Notes under the pieces: generated by a model
Seen by the model: the letters and a program-made list of their open reading frames with translations, nothing else
Told to the model about the DNA's origin: nothing
The model's database searches: none
Program-made: the position numbers and the translations under genes
Assembly: GCA_015489285.1 (NCBI GenBank)
Contig: WGAA01000230.1
Span: 1 to 35,927, forward strand
Direction of reading: 5' to 3'
Length of the DNA: 35,927 nt
From: Anaerolineae bacterium
GTDB lineage: Bacteria > Chloroflexota > Anaerolineae > JAADDB01
Part shown: positions 1 to 7,256 of the stretch, piece after piece
How positions within the stretch are numbered: the stretch's first letter is position 1
Layout of the letters: every line of letters starts with the position of its first letter

Positions 1-19
1 GGAGCACTTGATATGCTCC
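1..19 (-). terminator. possible hairpin downstream of the FG-GAP gene
   Basis: A 6-bp inverted repeat (ggagca / tgctcc, 7-nt loop) lies about 30 bases beyond the stop codon of the minus-strand FG-GAP gene. It has no clear T-run and touches the window edge, so it is only a candidate terminator. Confidence 0.3.
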
Positions 20-47
20 CGCCCGTGTGTTCGGCCCTACTTTCCTA

Positions 48-2924
48 TTACCATGCAATGGTGGGCACAAAGGTGTGGCGTGGCAACGGGTAGATGGCAA
101 AGTCCACCCCCAGAGTAACATTTGCGTCTACTCGCACTTCCCGCTCCATGTCGCCCACGATGTAAACCCCGCCGGGATATACTATACGAACGACATACTC
201 ACCCGGCAACACGTTGGTGAACTCATAAGTCCCTGTGTTGTCCGTCGTCACCTGCCATCCCGGACCACCGTCCTTGGGGATGAGTTGTACGGCGATGCCG
301 GGCACCCCGGGTTCGTCACTGTCCCGTTCGCCATCACGGTCCATATCAGACCACACAACTCCCCGCACGATCCCTGTCGTCGGGGTGGGCGTAGGAGAGG
401 GCGTAAACGTAGGGGTCGGAGTCGGTTCTTTCACCAACCCAAAGTGCAGGTTGAGAATGTGATGACACGGGTGGACCAGAGTCACCCGATGCATTGTGGG
501 ATAAAAGACCGTATACCCTGCCGGGGGTTCAATAGTTACTGTATACTCCCCTAAAGGTATGCCCCCAACCTGCCACCAGCCATGCGCGTTAGAAAGAACC
601 GTTCGATCGACGGGGCCGTGGATGTGGATAACAGCACCGGGGATGCCGGGTTCCCTATAGGGTTGATATGTCATATTTCGGTTCAGGTCCTCATAAACGA
701 CACCTCCTAGTGAAGTGAAGCAGCCTGTAGGAGTGGGTGTCGGTGTGTACGTCGCCGTAGGGGTGGGAGTAGCTGCTGGGGTAGCCGTATAAGTTACGGT
801 GGCCGTGGCCGTGCTCGTGGGCAGCGGCGTCAACGTCGACGTGGCCGTGGCTGTGCTTGTGGGCAGTGGCGTCGAGGTCGATGTCGCCGTAGCCGTGCTC
901 GTGGGCAGCGGCGTCAACGTCGACGTGGCCGTGGCCGTGCTCGTGGGCACTGGCGTAGGGGTCCAAGTTGCCGTGGGTGTATTCGTTGCCGTTGGCGTGT
1001 TCGTGGGTGTAGGGGTCCAAGTAAAGGTGGGCGTTGGTGTTGCCGTTCGAGCTAAGACATAGGCTGCACCGGCACGCGAGTTAACAAAAGGAGCCCCTAC
1101 GAGCGTGTTGTACCCGTTGTTATCTATTCCTACGGAGAAACCAAAACGATCTCCGGCCGCGCCATCAGAAGCCGTGAATTTAGCCTCTTGAACCCAAGAG
1201 GTACCGCTCCGGGCAAACACGTAGGCTGCCCCTTGAGAGGAATTCTTCCCCGGGGCGCCGACTATCACCGTGTCCCCATCACCGGAAAGGGTGACAGATT
1301 GGCCGAAGTAGTCGCCTGCTGCCGTGTCACTGGGCAAGAGTTTGGCCTGTTGGGTCCACGTGGAACCACTTCGTACAAAAATGTAAGCGGCACCTGCATT
1401 CGAATTTTTTCCAAGGGCCCCGATGGCTCCCGTATTACCGTCCTGGGAAAGCGCTGCAACCCAACCGAATTTGTCTCCCGCGACACCGTCACTGGCTAAG
1501 AGTTTGACCTGTTGGCTCCACGTGGAACCACTTCGTACAAAAATGTAAGCGGCACCGCGGTTGGAATCTTTGCCGTAAGCTCCGATTAACGCCGTATTGC
1601 CATCACCGGAAAGGGCCACACCGCGACCGAACCAATCCCCCGCTACGCTGTCATTTGCCGTAAGTTTCGCCTGCTGGTACCACGTCGTTCCACTACGCAC
1701 GAAAATGTAGGCAGCATTTCCTTCATAAGCCCCGATAATGGCCGTATTTCCATCGTATGACAATTTCAGTGTATGACCAAACTTCTCGTCGACACTGACA
1801 CTGGATCCTACAAATTTCGCCTGTTGCGTCCACGTCGTCCCACTGCGAACAAACACGTATGCTGCACCGGTACGATTCGAGCCCACATATGCCTGGAACG
1901 CCCCAACAAGTGCCGTGTTACCGTCGGCGGAAAGGGAGACGGCCCACCCGAAGTAAGCGAAATTGCTGGGATCGCTGGCAACCAGCTTTGCCTGTTGCGT
2001 CCACGTCGTCCCGCTGCGGACAAACACATACGCCGCACCGGCGTCTGGTATACTACCAAGATCGGTGAGATGAGCCCCTACGAGGGCCGTACTTCCATTC
2101 TGTGACATCGCAACGGATACACCCAACCAGTTATTCGAAGCTGCATCCGACGCGACCAACTTTGCCTGTTGTACCCACGGATCTATCCGCAACGGGTAAA
2201 CGGCATGAGCATCATCAACAACCAAGCGGACCTGCCGTCCAACAAGTTCCATGTGAGCCGGGAGGCCTCGGCCCAAGGCATCCACGGCCAAAAGCTCCCG
2301 GTACACAACGTCACCAAATCGAACGCCCCCGGGCACACGCGTTCCCACCCGGTCGGCCTCTACCGTCAGAACCAGAGGACCGGCTCCTTGAGGGCGTTCC
2401 GCCACGGTGAACCCGTGTTCGACCCCCACACTCACGTTACGGTACCACTCGGTGAGAGGGCCATAGGTGTATTGCACCTCGTTACCTTGGATATCAGGAG
2501 GGTGCAGGGGAAGAGAAACAAGGGCTGCAGGACGTCCCCAAGAGACTAAATGCAACCGTACGTTCTCGGTGCTCGCGCGAACGAGGAGCCCTTCCTGGTC
2601 CCAACACACCTGCCAATTTTGAGCTACATTCACCCCACACCCTGTGGAAGTATCGATGTGATATTGAGCCGGGGCTTCACGAGCCAGCACATCGTAATAC
2701 GCCATCTGCAGGTCCGGGTGTAAGATGAATTCTGCCGGACGGGCAAGCGGGGCAGCAACCGGGGGTGATTTCAAGGGTACAGGTCTCGCCGTCGGCCAGG
2801 GAATGTGGACGAGGGTGGCAACGCTCCCCACCACTAAGAAAAAGATGAGTGACAGGACAAGGAAAAAAGTGATGGGGTTTATGGCTCTGACTGTTGGCCG
2901 GGCCACTGCACGGGTGTCTATCAT
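48..2924 (-). CDS. secreted or surface FG-GAP repeat protein with Thr-Pro linkers and two SdrD-B-like domains
   Basis: Protein of 958 residues, probably an extracellular structural or adhesive protein. Residues 15-40 form one hydrophobic segment (signal anchor or uncleaved signal). Residues about 60-250 are an uncharacterised beta-rich region. Seven FG-GAP repeats follow at about 251-620, each with a QQAKL start, a DGNTALIGA-type core and a GAAYVFVRSG end, and should form a beta-propeller. A Thr/Pro/Ala/Ser linker spans about 625-725. Two SdrD-B/Cna-B-like domains follow (GVVYEDLNRN and GVVWSDMDRDGERD, both with Asp/Asn-rich starts), joined by a second PT linker. There is no LPXTG motif. The ATG at 2924 is preferred over an upstream TTG because GAGGAGGTG lies just before it. 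A promoter at 2965-2993 fits this start. The architecture is typical of Chloroflexota surface proteins; the ligand is unknown. Confidence 0.88.
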   Translation of the reverse strand: MIDTRAVARPTVRAINPITFFLVLSLIFFLVVGSVATLVHIPWPTARPVPLKSPPVAAPLARPAEFILHPDLQMAYYDVLAREAPAQYHIDTSTGCGVNVAQNWQVCWDQEGLLVRASTENVRLHLVSWGRPAALVSLPLHPPDIQGNEVQYTYGPLTEWYRNVSVGVEHGFTVAERPQGAGPLVLTVEADRVGTRVPGGVRFGDVVYRELLAVDALGRGLPAHMELVGRQVRLVVDDAHAVYPLRIDPWVQQAKLVASDAASNNWLGVSVAMSQNGSTALVGAHLTDLGSIPDAGAAYVFVRSGTTWTQQAKLVASDPSNFAYFGWAVSLSADGNTALVGAFQAYVGSNRTGAAYVFVRSGTTWTQQAKFVGSSVSVDEKFGHTLKLSYDGNTAIIGAYEGNAAYIFVRSGTTWYQQAKLTANDSVAGDWFGRGVALSGDGNTALIGAYGKDSNRGAAYIFVRSGSTWSQQVKLLASDGVAGDKFGWVAALSQDGNTGAIGALGKNSNAGAAYIFVRSGSTWTQQAKLLPSDTAAGDYFGQSVTLSGDGDTVIVGAPGKNSSQGAAYVFARSGTSWVQEAKFTASDGAAGDRFGFSVGIDNNGYNTLVGAPFVNSRAGAAYVLARTATPTPTFTWTPTPTNTPTATNTPTATWTPTPVPTSTATATSTLTPLPTSTATATSTSTPLPTSTATATSTLTPLPTSTATATVTYTATPAATPTPTATYTPTPTPTGCFTSLGGVVYEDLNRNMTYQPYREPGIPGAVIHIHGPVDRTVLSNAHGWWQVGGIPLGEYTVTIEPPAGYTVFYPTMHRVTLVHPCHHILNLHFGLVKEPTPTPTFTPSPTPTPTTGIVRGVVWSDMDRDGERDSDEPGVPGIAVQLIPKDGGPGWQVTTDNTGTYEFTNVLPGEYVVRIVYPGGVYIVGDMEREVRVDANVTLGVDFAIYPLPRHTFVPTIAW
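799..966. repeat. 42-bp in-frame minisatellite inside the Thr/Pro/Ser linker
   Basis: Three near-identical 42-bp units (799-840, 841-882, 883-924) and a diverging fourth (925-966) encode a 14-residue unit of the form LPTSTATATSTLTP. The unit length is a multiple of three, so gain or loss of copies would keep the frame of the FG-GAP protein and only change linker length. Confidence 0.85.
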
Positions 2925-2964
2925 GATTACACCTCCTCTCGGTACTCCTCTCAATAGTTAGGGT

Positions 2965-2993
2965 TATAAACCTGTCATTAGTTAAGGTATCAA
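2965..2993 (-). promoter_or_regulatory. sigma-70-like promoter of the FG-GAP gene
   Basis: Read on the minus strand, TTGATA (2993-2988) and TTTATA (2970-2965) are separated by 17 bp. Transcription would begin near 2958, about 33 bases before the ATG at 2924, leaving room for the GAGGAGGTG ribosome site. No experimental support. Confidence 0.6.
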
Positions 2994-3511
2994 ACCACGA
3001 TCCCCAGCCTAAAGTGACGCCATTGTGCCCGGTATGAATATTAATTTTCTATAGTTAAAGATATCTTACAATTGACAGTGCCATTCACCCCGCATAGGGG
3101 GCCATATTTAGATACATAATTACACCATTCGTCATTAAAATTGTCAAGTCGGGCAATAAGATAACGATATTCCCGATTTCGATACGATTATCAACGCTAC
3201 GCGGGGATATATCGCGATATTTATGCAGATATATACTACGTCCATACATCTACATTTGATTACGGGGCTGTATTCGAAAGCAAACCGCGGAAACGTGACC
3301 TCTCCAGTAGCGGGGATAACGGATTCCAACATGTATCCCTTCGAAGTTGATATGTCCCCAGGAGAAGATAAAAAATCGAGCGAAGCCCGTCCTTCACACG
3401 CTGGAAGGGGAAACTCAAGAGACGTACCGGTAGCCGTGTAACACGAGGAGAGTGGGGGACCGGGCCAACATCGAAGGGCCGTAGATGACCGCCCGTACGG
3501 CCCGAGGCCCT
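2994..3511. other. about 0.5 kb intergenic stretch without a recognisable gene
   Basis: The first half (to about 3240) is clearly AT-rich compared with the rest of the window, and the second half is GC-richer. Short open frames of 60-72 codons exist on both strands, but none has a good ribosome site or a recognisable product. Small inverted repeats occur, for example CGTGT-A-ACACG at 3435-3445. I could not assign a known RNA family. It may hold regulatory DNA, an unrecognised RNA, or remnants. Confidence 0.5.
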
Positions 3512-3850
3512 TTATTTATCCCCCTGACCCAGCAGAATCCGGGCCAGTTCCTGGGCCTCTTCGAGGAGATCGATATCTTCGGGGAAGTCACACGTGGGAC
3601 GAATGCGCATGAGCATGTGACGCAAAATGCGCCGGGCCGGGTCGGGAAATTCGGGATCTTCGAGAAGTATCGCGCTACGCTGCTGGATGGTCATGCCCGT
3701 GGGAGATATGCCGCGGCGACGCAGCACCTCTCCCAGGACCACATTTGCTGCACGGCGGGCCGCAGCCCGGGCTCGTCGCTCAATCCCTTCCGCTCGGGCC
3801 GTCCGAGCCCTCTCCATCTCCACCGCGAACGCTTCGCGCCAATCGGCCAT
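3512..3850 (-). CDS. hypothetical protein, 112 residues
   Basis: I do not recognise a family. The N-terminal half is strongly basic and Ala/Arg-rich (residues 12-45, probably one long amphipathic helix). The C-terminal half (DPEFPDPARRILRHMLMRIRP, then an acidic LLEEAQELARILL helix) looks helical and soluble. There are no membrane segments and no Cys pairs. The ATG at 3850 lies inside the 3' end of the Sir2 gene (71-base overlap in another frame), with GAGGG upstream as a modest ribosome site. An internal ATG at 3817 is an alternative that would shorten the overlap to 38 bases. The overlap suggests translational coupling with the deacylase. Confidence 0.6.
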   Translation of the reverse strand: MADWREAFAVEMERARTARAEGIERRARAAARRAANVVLGEVLRRRGISPTGMTIQQRSAILLEDPEFPDPARRILRHMLMRIRPTCDFPEDIDLLEEAQELARILLGQGDK

Positions 3851-4628
3851 CTTCTATTCCCTCTCGTACCCTCTGCACTAAGCGAGGGAGGATGTCCACC
3901 ACATCGCCACGGATGAGAACGTCTGCCAGGTGATCGGCCGAGGTGGGGCCCAAGTTGACGATGATCAGCTTCCCCCCACTCCTCCGAGTCAACCGGGGCA
4001 AGTCCGCGGCCGGCATGACCTCCAAAGAGGAGCCGACGACCAGCATGACATCCGCGGCCAGGGAGGCCTCCTGCGCCCGGATGAGCGCCTTGGGAGGGAG
4101 CAACTCGCCGAAGAGGACCACATCCGGCTTCATCAATCCCCCACAGCGGGGACACCTGGGAACCCGGCCCTCTTTTACCTCCTCCCAGAAATCCTCCGTG
4201 CCGGCCTGATATCCGCACGAAAGACAGGTGGCCGTGCGGGTGTGGCCGTGGATCTCCAGGACGCGGCGGCTCCCTGCAGCCTGGTGCAAGGAATCGATGT
4301 TCTGGGTAATGATCCACTTCAGGATACCCAACGCCTCCAACTCGGCCAGCGCGTGATGGGCTGCGTTGGGTTGCGCCTTCTCCATCTTCTCCAACAGGGG
4401 GCGAATCCACGCGTAGAACCGCTCCGGCTGCGTCTTATACCCCCAGATACTCGCCACCTCCGCCGGGTCCACGAACTCCCACAACCCCTTCCCCGGTGTT
4501 CGGAAATCGGGAATCCCACTGGGGGTACTGATGCCCGCCCCGGTTAGGGCCACAGCGCGTTCCGAGGCCAACAAGAGATCCGCGGCCTTACGAATCGCCT
4601 CCTCTTGACGGCTTTTGCGCCACCTCAT
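3780..4628 (-). CDS. cobB: Sir2-family NAD-dependent protein deacylase
   Basis: Removes acyl groups from protein lysines using NAD+, giving nicotinamide and O-acyl-ADP-ribose; cytoplasmic. All sirtuin landmarks are visible (numbered from the ATG at 4628): the NAD-binding GAGIS...GIPDFR near residue 30, TQNID near 108-112, the catalytic His in EIHGH near 127, four zinc cysteines in two CxxC pairs (about 135/138 and 159/162), KPDVVLFGE near 167-175, and VGSSLEVMPAADL near 198. A GTG directly before the ATG (4631) could also start it. The last 25 or so residues are low-complexity Gly/Arg/Asp and overlap the next gene, so the catalytic domain ends before them. It is divergent from rsmI. The exact acyl specificity cannot be read from the sequence. 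Confidence 0.93.
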   Translation of the reverse strand: MRWRKSRQEEAIRKAADLLLASERAVALTGAGISTPSGIPDFRTPGKGLWEFVDPAEVASIWGYKTQPERFYAWIRPLLEKMEKAQPNAAHHALAELEALGILKWIITQNIDSLHQAAGSRRVLEIHGHTRTATCLSCGYQAGTEDFWEEVKEGRVPRCPRCGGLMKPDVVLFGELLPPKALIRAQEASLAADVMLVVGSSLEVMPAADLPRLTRRSGGKLIIVNLGPTSADHLADVLIRGDVVDILPRLVQRVREGIEDGRLARSVRGGDGEGSDGPSGRD

Positions 4629-4714
4629 CACCCTGCGTTATACTCCCTTGCGCGTTGAACACCCTCAAGCGTAGCGCAAGAGCCCAATTTTGGCAACCGG
4701 GCGGGAACGGGAGA

Positions 4715-5563
4715 ATGGGTACACTCTTCGTAGTAGGCACCCCCATCGGGAACTTAAGGGACATTACCCTGCGGGCCCTCGATGTGCTCCGCTCGGTCGA
4801 CCTCATCGCGGCCGAAGACACCCGGGTCACCCGGAAACTTCTCGGCCACTACGACATTCACACCCCCCTCACCAGTTACTTCGAACACAACAAGCTCCAA
4901 AAACAGGACGTCATCCTCCGTGCCCTGGAGAAGGGGGATGTGGCTCTGGTCTCCGACGCGGGCATGCCGGGCATCAACGACCCGGGATACGAACTCATCC
5001 GCGCCGTCATACAGGCCGGATATCCCCTCCGGGTCGTCCCGGGCCCCTCCGCGCCCATTGCTGCCCTTGTCATCTCCGGCCTTCCCACGGACGCCTTTCT
5101 CTACCTCGGCTACGTTCCCCGACGACCGGGGGAACGACGACGCCTTTTCCGGGACCTCCTCGAAGACTCGGCCACCCTTATCTTCCTGGAAGTGCCCCAC
5201 CGTCTACGCGAATCCCTACAGGACGCGCTGGACATATTCGGGCCGCAGCGACAAGGAGCGGTCGCCCGCGAACTGACCAAGGCCCACGAGGAAATCGTCA
5301 GGGGAACGCTGGAGGAGATCCACGCCCACTTCCAGGCGACCCCGCCCCGCGGCGAGATCGTCCTCCTCCTGGAAGGTGCACGAAAGCGCGCTTCCCGGGA
5401 GTCGGTCGACGAAAAGACCGTTCGGAGGCTGGTTCAGGCCCTGGTGGAGAACGGGATCCCCCCCTCGCAGGCTGCCCGCATTGCGGCCCGAGCGCTGAAC
5501 GTGCCCAAACGTAAGGCCTACGAACTGCTTGTGGAGACCCCGGAAGAGCAGAACGCGCGATAA
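4715..5563 (+). CDS. rsmI: 16S rRNA (cytidine-1402-2'-O)-methyltransferase RsmI
   Basis: Methylates the 2'-OH of C1402 in the decoding centre of 16S rRNA using S-adenosylmethionine. The 282-residue product matches the family length and begins with the typical LFVVGTPIGNLRDIT motif. DLIAAEDTRVTRKLL, LVSDAGMPGINDPG and VVPGPSAPIAAL follow, all hallmarks of the tetrapyrrole-methylase-like fold. The small C-terminal domain (about residues 225-282) is helical and ends near PKRKAYELL. The frame is open upstream to 4655, but the ATG at 4715 carries the conserved N-terminus and has GGGAG in front. It is divergent from the Sir2 gene with an 86-base gap and lies 35 bases before the sugar isomerase gene. 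Confidence 0.95.
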   Translation: MGTLFVVGTPIGNLRDITLRALDVLRSVDLIAAEDTRVTRKLLGHYDIHTPLTSYFEHNKLQKQDVILRALEKGDVALVSDAGMPGINDPGYELIRAVIQAGYPLRVVPGPSAPIAALVISGLPTDAFLYLGYVPRRPGERRRLFRDLLEDSATLIFLEVPHRLRESLQDALDIFGPQRQGAVARELTKAHEEIVRGTLEEIHAHFQATPPRGEIVLLLEGARKRASRESVDEKTVRRLVQALVENGIPPSQAARIAARALNVPKRKAYELLVETPEEQNAR

Positions 5564-5598
5564 TTCCATAACCCGTTCGACAAAGGAGGGAAGGAACA

Positions 5599-6663
5599 AT
5601 GGCCGTTGATCTGGACAATGTAGCCCAACTGCGAGCGATGGACCCCAAAGATATGCTGGGTTGGGTGGAGCGTTTTCCCGAACAATGTGCGGACGCGTGG
5701 GTTCGGGCCGACGCCATTTCGTTGCCCGACACCTTACGGGATAAAAAGCACATCGTCGTGGTGGGGATGGGAGGGTCGGCCATAGGAGGGGACCTGCTAT
5801 CCGCTTACCTGAGCGCCCGCGCTGCGGTCCCCGTCACCGTGGTACGACATTACACCCTGCCCACGTGGGTAAACGAGGACACCTTGATCATCGCATCCAG
5901 CTACTCCGGCAACACAGAGGAGACCTTGAGCGCCTTCCGGCAGGCCCTGGAGAAGGGCCTCAGTCTTGTGGCCCTGACAACGGGGGGGCGACTGGCCCGC
6001 TTGGCCCTGGACCACCAGGTGCCCGTGGTCGTCTTCCCCGGCGGGGGGCAGCCTCGAGCCGCCCTGGGCTACTCCTTCGTCCTCCTTCTGGGAATCGTCC
6101 AGGCGTTGGGGTATTACACCGTCCCCGGGGAAGAGCGGGCCGAGGCCGCGGCCGTGTTGGACGAACTCAATCGCACCTACGGGCCGGACGTTCCCCGGGA
6201 GGAGAACCCGGCCAAACAACACGCAGAGGTCCTGTTCGGGCGCATCCCCTACGTCATGGGCTCGGGTGTTTTGGCGCCGGTCGCCCGCCGCTGGAAAACC
6301 CAGTTCAACGAAAACAGCAAACAATGGGCCGCGTTCGACGAAATGCCCGAGCTGAACCACAACACCGTCATGGGCACTCGCGCCCCGGCCCTCCTGCCGG
6401 ACGTGCTGACCCTCATCAGCCTGGAATCCCCCACGGACCATCCCCGGATTCGCCTCCGTTGGGATATCACCGCGGACATCTTCCGCAAGGCCAAATTGCC
6501 CCATCTGCGCATCCAAGCCCCGGGGGAACACGCCCTGAGTCAAATGCTGGGGCTCATCCACCTCGGCGATTTCATAACCGTCTACCTGGCCTTCCTCAAC
6601 GGCCAAGACCCCTCCTCCATCGACAACATCGACTTCCTGAAGGCGGAGCTGGCAAAACGGTGA
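5599..6663 (+). CDS. bifunctional phosphoglucose/phosphomannose isomerase (SIS domain)
   Basis: Interconverts glucose-6-phosphate or mannose-6-phosphate with fructose-6-phosphate in sugar metabolism. The 354-residue length and motifs fit the bifunctional archaeal/bacterial PGI/PMI family, not classical Pgi. The first SIS subdomain has VVVGMGGSAIGGDLL (about 50-65) and the sugar-phosphate loop IASSYSGNTEETLSAF (about 95-110). The C-terminal half carries FNENSKQWAAFDEMPELNHN (about 236-255) with the Glu and His expected for catalysis. A strong ribosome site (AAAGGAGGG) precedes the ATG. It probably shares a transcript with rsmI. The intergenic region downstream holds the first composite repeat. 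Confidence 0.92.
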   Translation: MAVDLDNVAQLRAMDPKDMLGWVERFPEQCADAWVRADAISLPDTLRDKKHIVVVGMGGSAIGGDLLSAYLSARAAVPVTVVRHYTLPTWVNEDTLIIASSYSGNTEETLSAFRQALEKGLSLVALTTGGRLARLALDHQVPVVVFPGGGQPRAALGYSFVLLLGIVQALGYYTVPGEERAEAAAVLDELNRTYGPDVPREENPAKQHAEVLFGRIPYVMGSGVLAPVARRWKTQFNENSKQWAAFDEMPELNHNTVMGTRAPALLPDVLTLISLESPTDHPRIRLRWDITADIFRKAKLPHLRIQAPGEHALSQMLGLIHLGDFITVYLAFLNGQDPSSIDNIDFLKAELAKR

Positions 6664-6707
6664 ACGCTCCGGGGCGGCCGCAAGTGACGAGTAACGAGTA
6701 ACTGCCC

Positions 6708-6740
6708 GGCGCGAAGACAGCGTTGTCCCAGCAGCGCCAA
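6708..6740 (-). repeat. 33-bp module, copy A1
   Basis: On the minus strand it begins TTGGCGCTGCTGGGACAAC and ends GTCTTCGCGCC. It is one of four 33-bp copies in the window (also 7020-7052, 17780-17812 and 17944-17976) sharing a GCGC-rich start, a central GGG.NAAC and a CGYGCC end. The terminal parts are partly complementary (GGCGC / GCGCC), so it could fold back. Confidence 0.8.
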
Positions 6741-6754
6741 CTTGGCCCTACGCC

Positions 6755-6789
6755 GACTTTTGACGAACGACCAACGACCACCGACGAAC
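6755..6789 (+). repeat. heptamer array, five units of GACNNNN
   Basis: Five 7-bp units in perfect register: gactttt, gacgaac, gaccaac, gaccacc, gacgaac. The matching stretch in repeat B (17821-17869, opposite strand) has seven NNNNGTC units and begins with the same two units. Confidence 0.8.
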
Positions 6790-6830
6790 GAAAGGTTGGC
6801 CTAACAGCGTCAACGTCGGTAACGAGTAGG

Positions 6831-7014
6831 CCCGGCGCTACGCCGGGGCTTGGCTAAGCCAAAGGTCAGCGCCCACTCCGCCCAAAGGTAAACCTTCGGG
6901 CTACATTAGGGGAAAAGCCCCCTCGAAGGGGGCTCCAATGGCCGGCGAAGAGCCCTTCCAGGCCGCTTCCAGCGGCCTTCGCTTCGATGTAGCACGGGGT
7001 CTTTAGCCCCGTGC
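6831..7014. repeat. cluster of four perfect hairpins inside composite repeat A
   Basis: Four perfect stem-loops: cccggcg/cgccggg (6831-6847, 3-nt loop), agccccct/agggggct (6916-6934, 3-nt loop), ggccgct/agcggcc (6961-6977, 3-nt loop), and gcacgggg/ccccgtgc (6992-7014, 7-nt loop). They look like REP/BIME-type elements, and one or more could also end the isomerase transcript. The corresponding place in repeat B lacks them, suggesting an insertion into the composite repeat. Confidence 0.65.
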
Positions 7015-7019
7015 GTGCT

Positions 7020-7052
7020 GGCGCGTACACAAGGTTATCCCTGCAGCGCCAA
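7020..7052 (-). repeat. 33-bp module, copy A2
   Basis: On the minus strand it begins TTGGCGCTGCAGGGATAAC and ends GTGTACGCGCC. It is the same length and pattern as the copies at 6708-6740, 17780-17812 and 17944-17976. Confidence 0.8.
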
Positions 7053-7064
7053 CCCGTCTTCAAG

Positions 7065-7111
7065 TTACGCATTACGCATTACGCATCACGCATCACGCAT
7101 TACGTATCACG
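7065..7111 (+). repeat. heptamer array, six units of TYACGYA
   Basis: Units ttacgca x3, tcacgca x2 and ttacgta in exact 7-bp register, followed by a partial unit tcacg. Repeat B has a related inverted array at 17746-17773 (tacgtga, tgcgtga, ttcgtaa, tgcgtaa). Confidence 0.85.
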
Positions 7112-7160
7112 TCCGGCGCCTGACGCATGACGAGTGACGTAACGGGTACCGTTCCCCCAC

Positions 7161-7189
7161 TTCTCCAACGGGCCCGGATCGGGTATACT
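7161..7189 (+). promoter_or_regulatory. possible promoter of the two-component operon
   Basis: TATACT at 7184-7189 is a good -10 element. The -35 position, 17 bp upstream, reads TTCTCC (7161-7166), a poor match, so an activator may be needed. It lies just outside composite repeat A and about 70 bases before the response regulator ATG. Confidence 0.4.
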
Positions 7190-7256
7190 TAAAAGGGTCG
7201 TGCCCATCGAGAACGACCGGTCCGGCAACGCGCGGCGGAAGGCGAGAAAGGAACCC

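Larger units (their letters stand above)
6689..7139 (-). repeat. composite intergenic repeat A (inverted relative to repeat B)
   Basis: Most of the gene-free stretch 6664-7256. Read on the minus strand its order is: CGTCACTCGTCATGCGTCAGGCGCCGG (7139-7113, described by position), a heptamer array (7111-7065), a 33-bp module (7052-7020), a hairpin-rich insert (about 7014-6831), a second heptamer array (6789-6755), a second 33-bp module (6740-6708), a 3-base spacer and CAGTTACTCGTTACTC (6704-6689). The same modules in much the same order occur at 17672-17995 on the plus strand. No open frame here looks coding. Confidence 0.8.

Noticed and set aside
3280..3330. c-di-GMP-I riboswitch resemblance (GCAAACC ... 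GTAGCGGGGATAACGG)
   Set aside because: The distance between the two motifs is far too short for the known fold. It would also face no downstream gene on the plus strand, so it is probably chance similarity.
6866..7072. Small minus-strand open frame within repeat A
   Set aside because: It spans hairpins and repeat modules, has no ribosome site and no recognisable product.
7065..7111. CRISPR array
   Set aside because: The repeats are 7-bp units without unique spacers, and there are no cas genes nearby.
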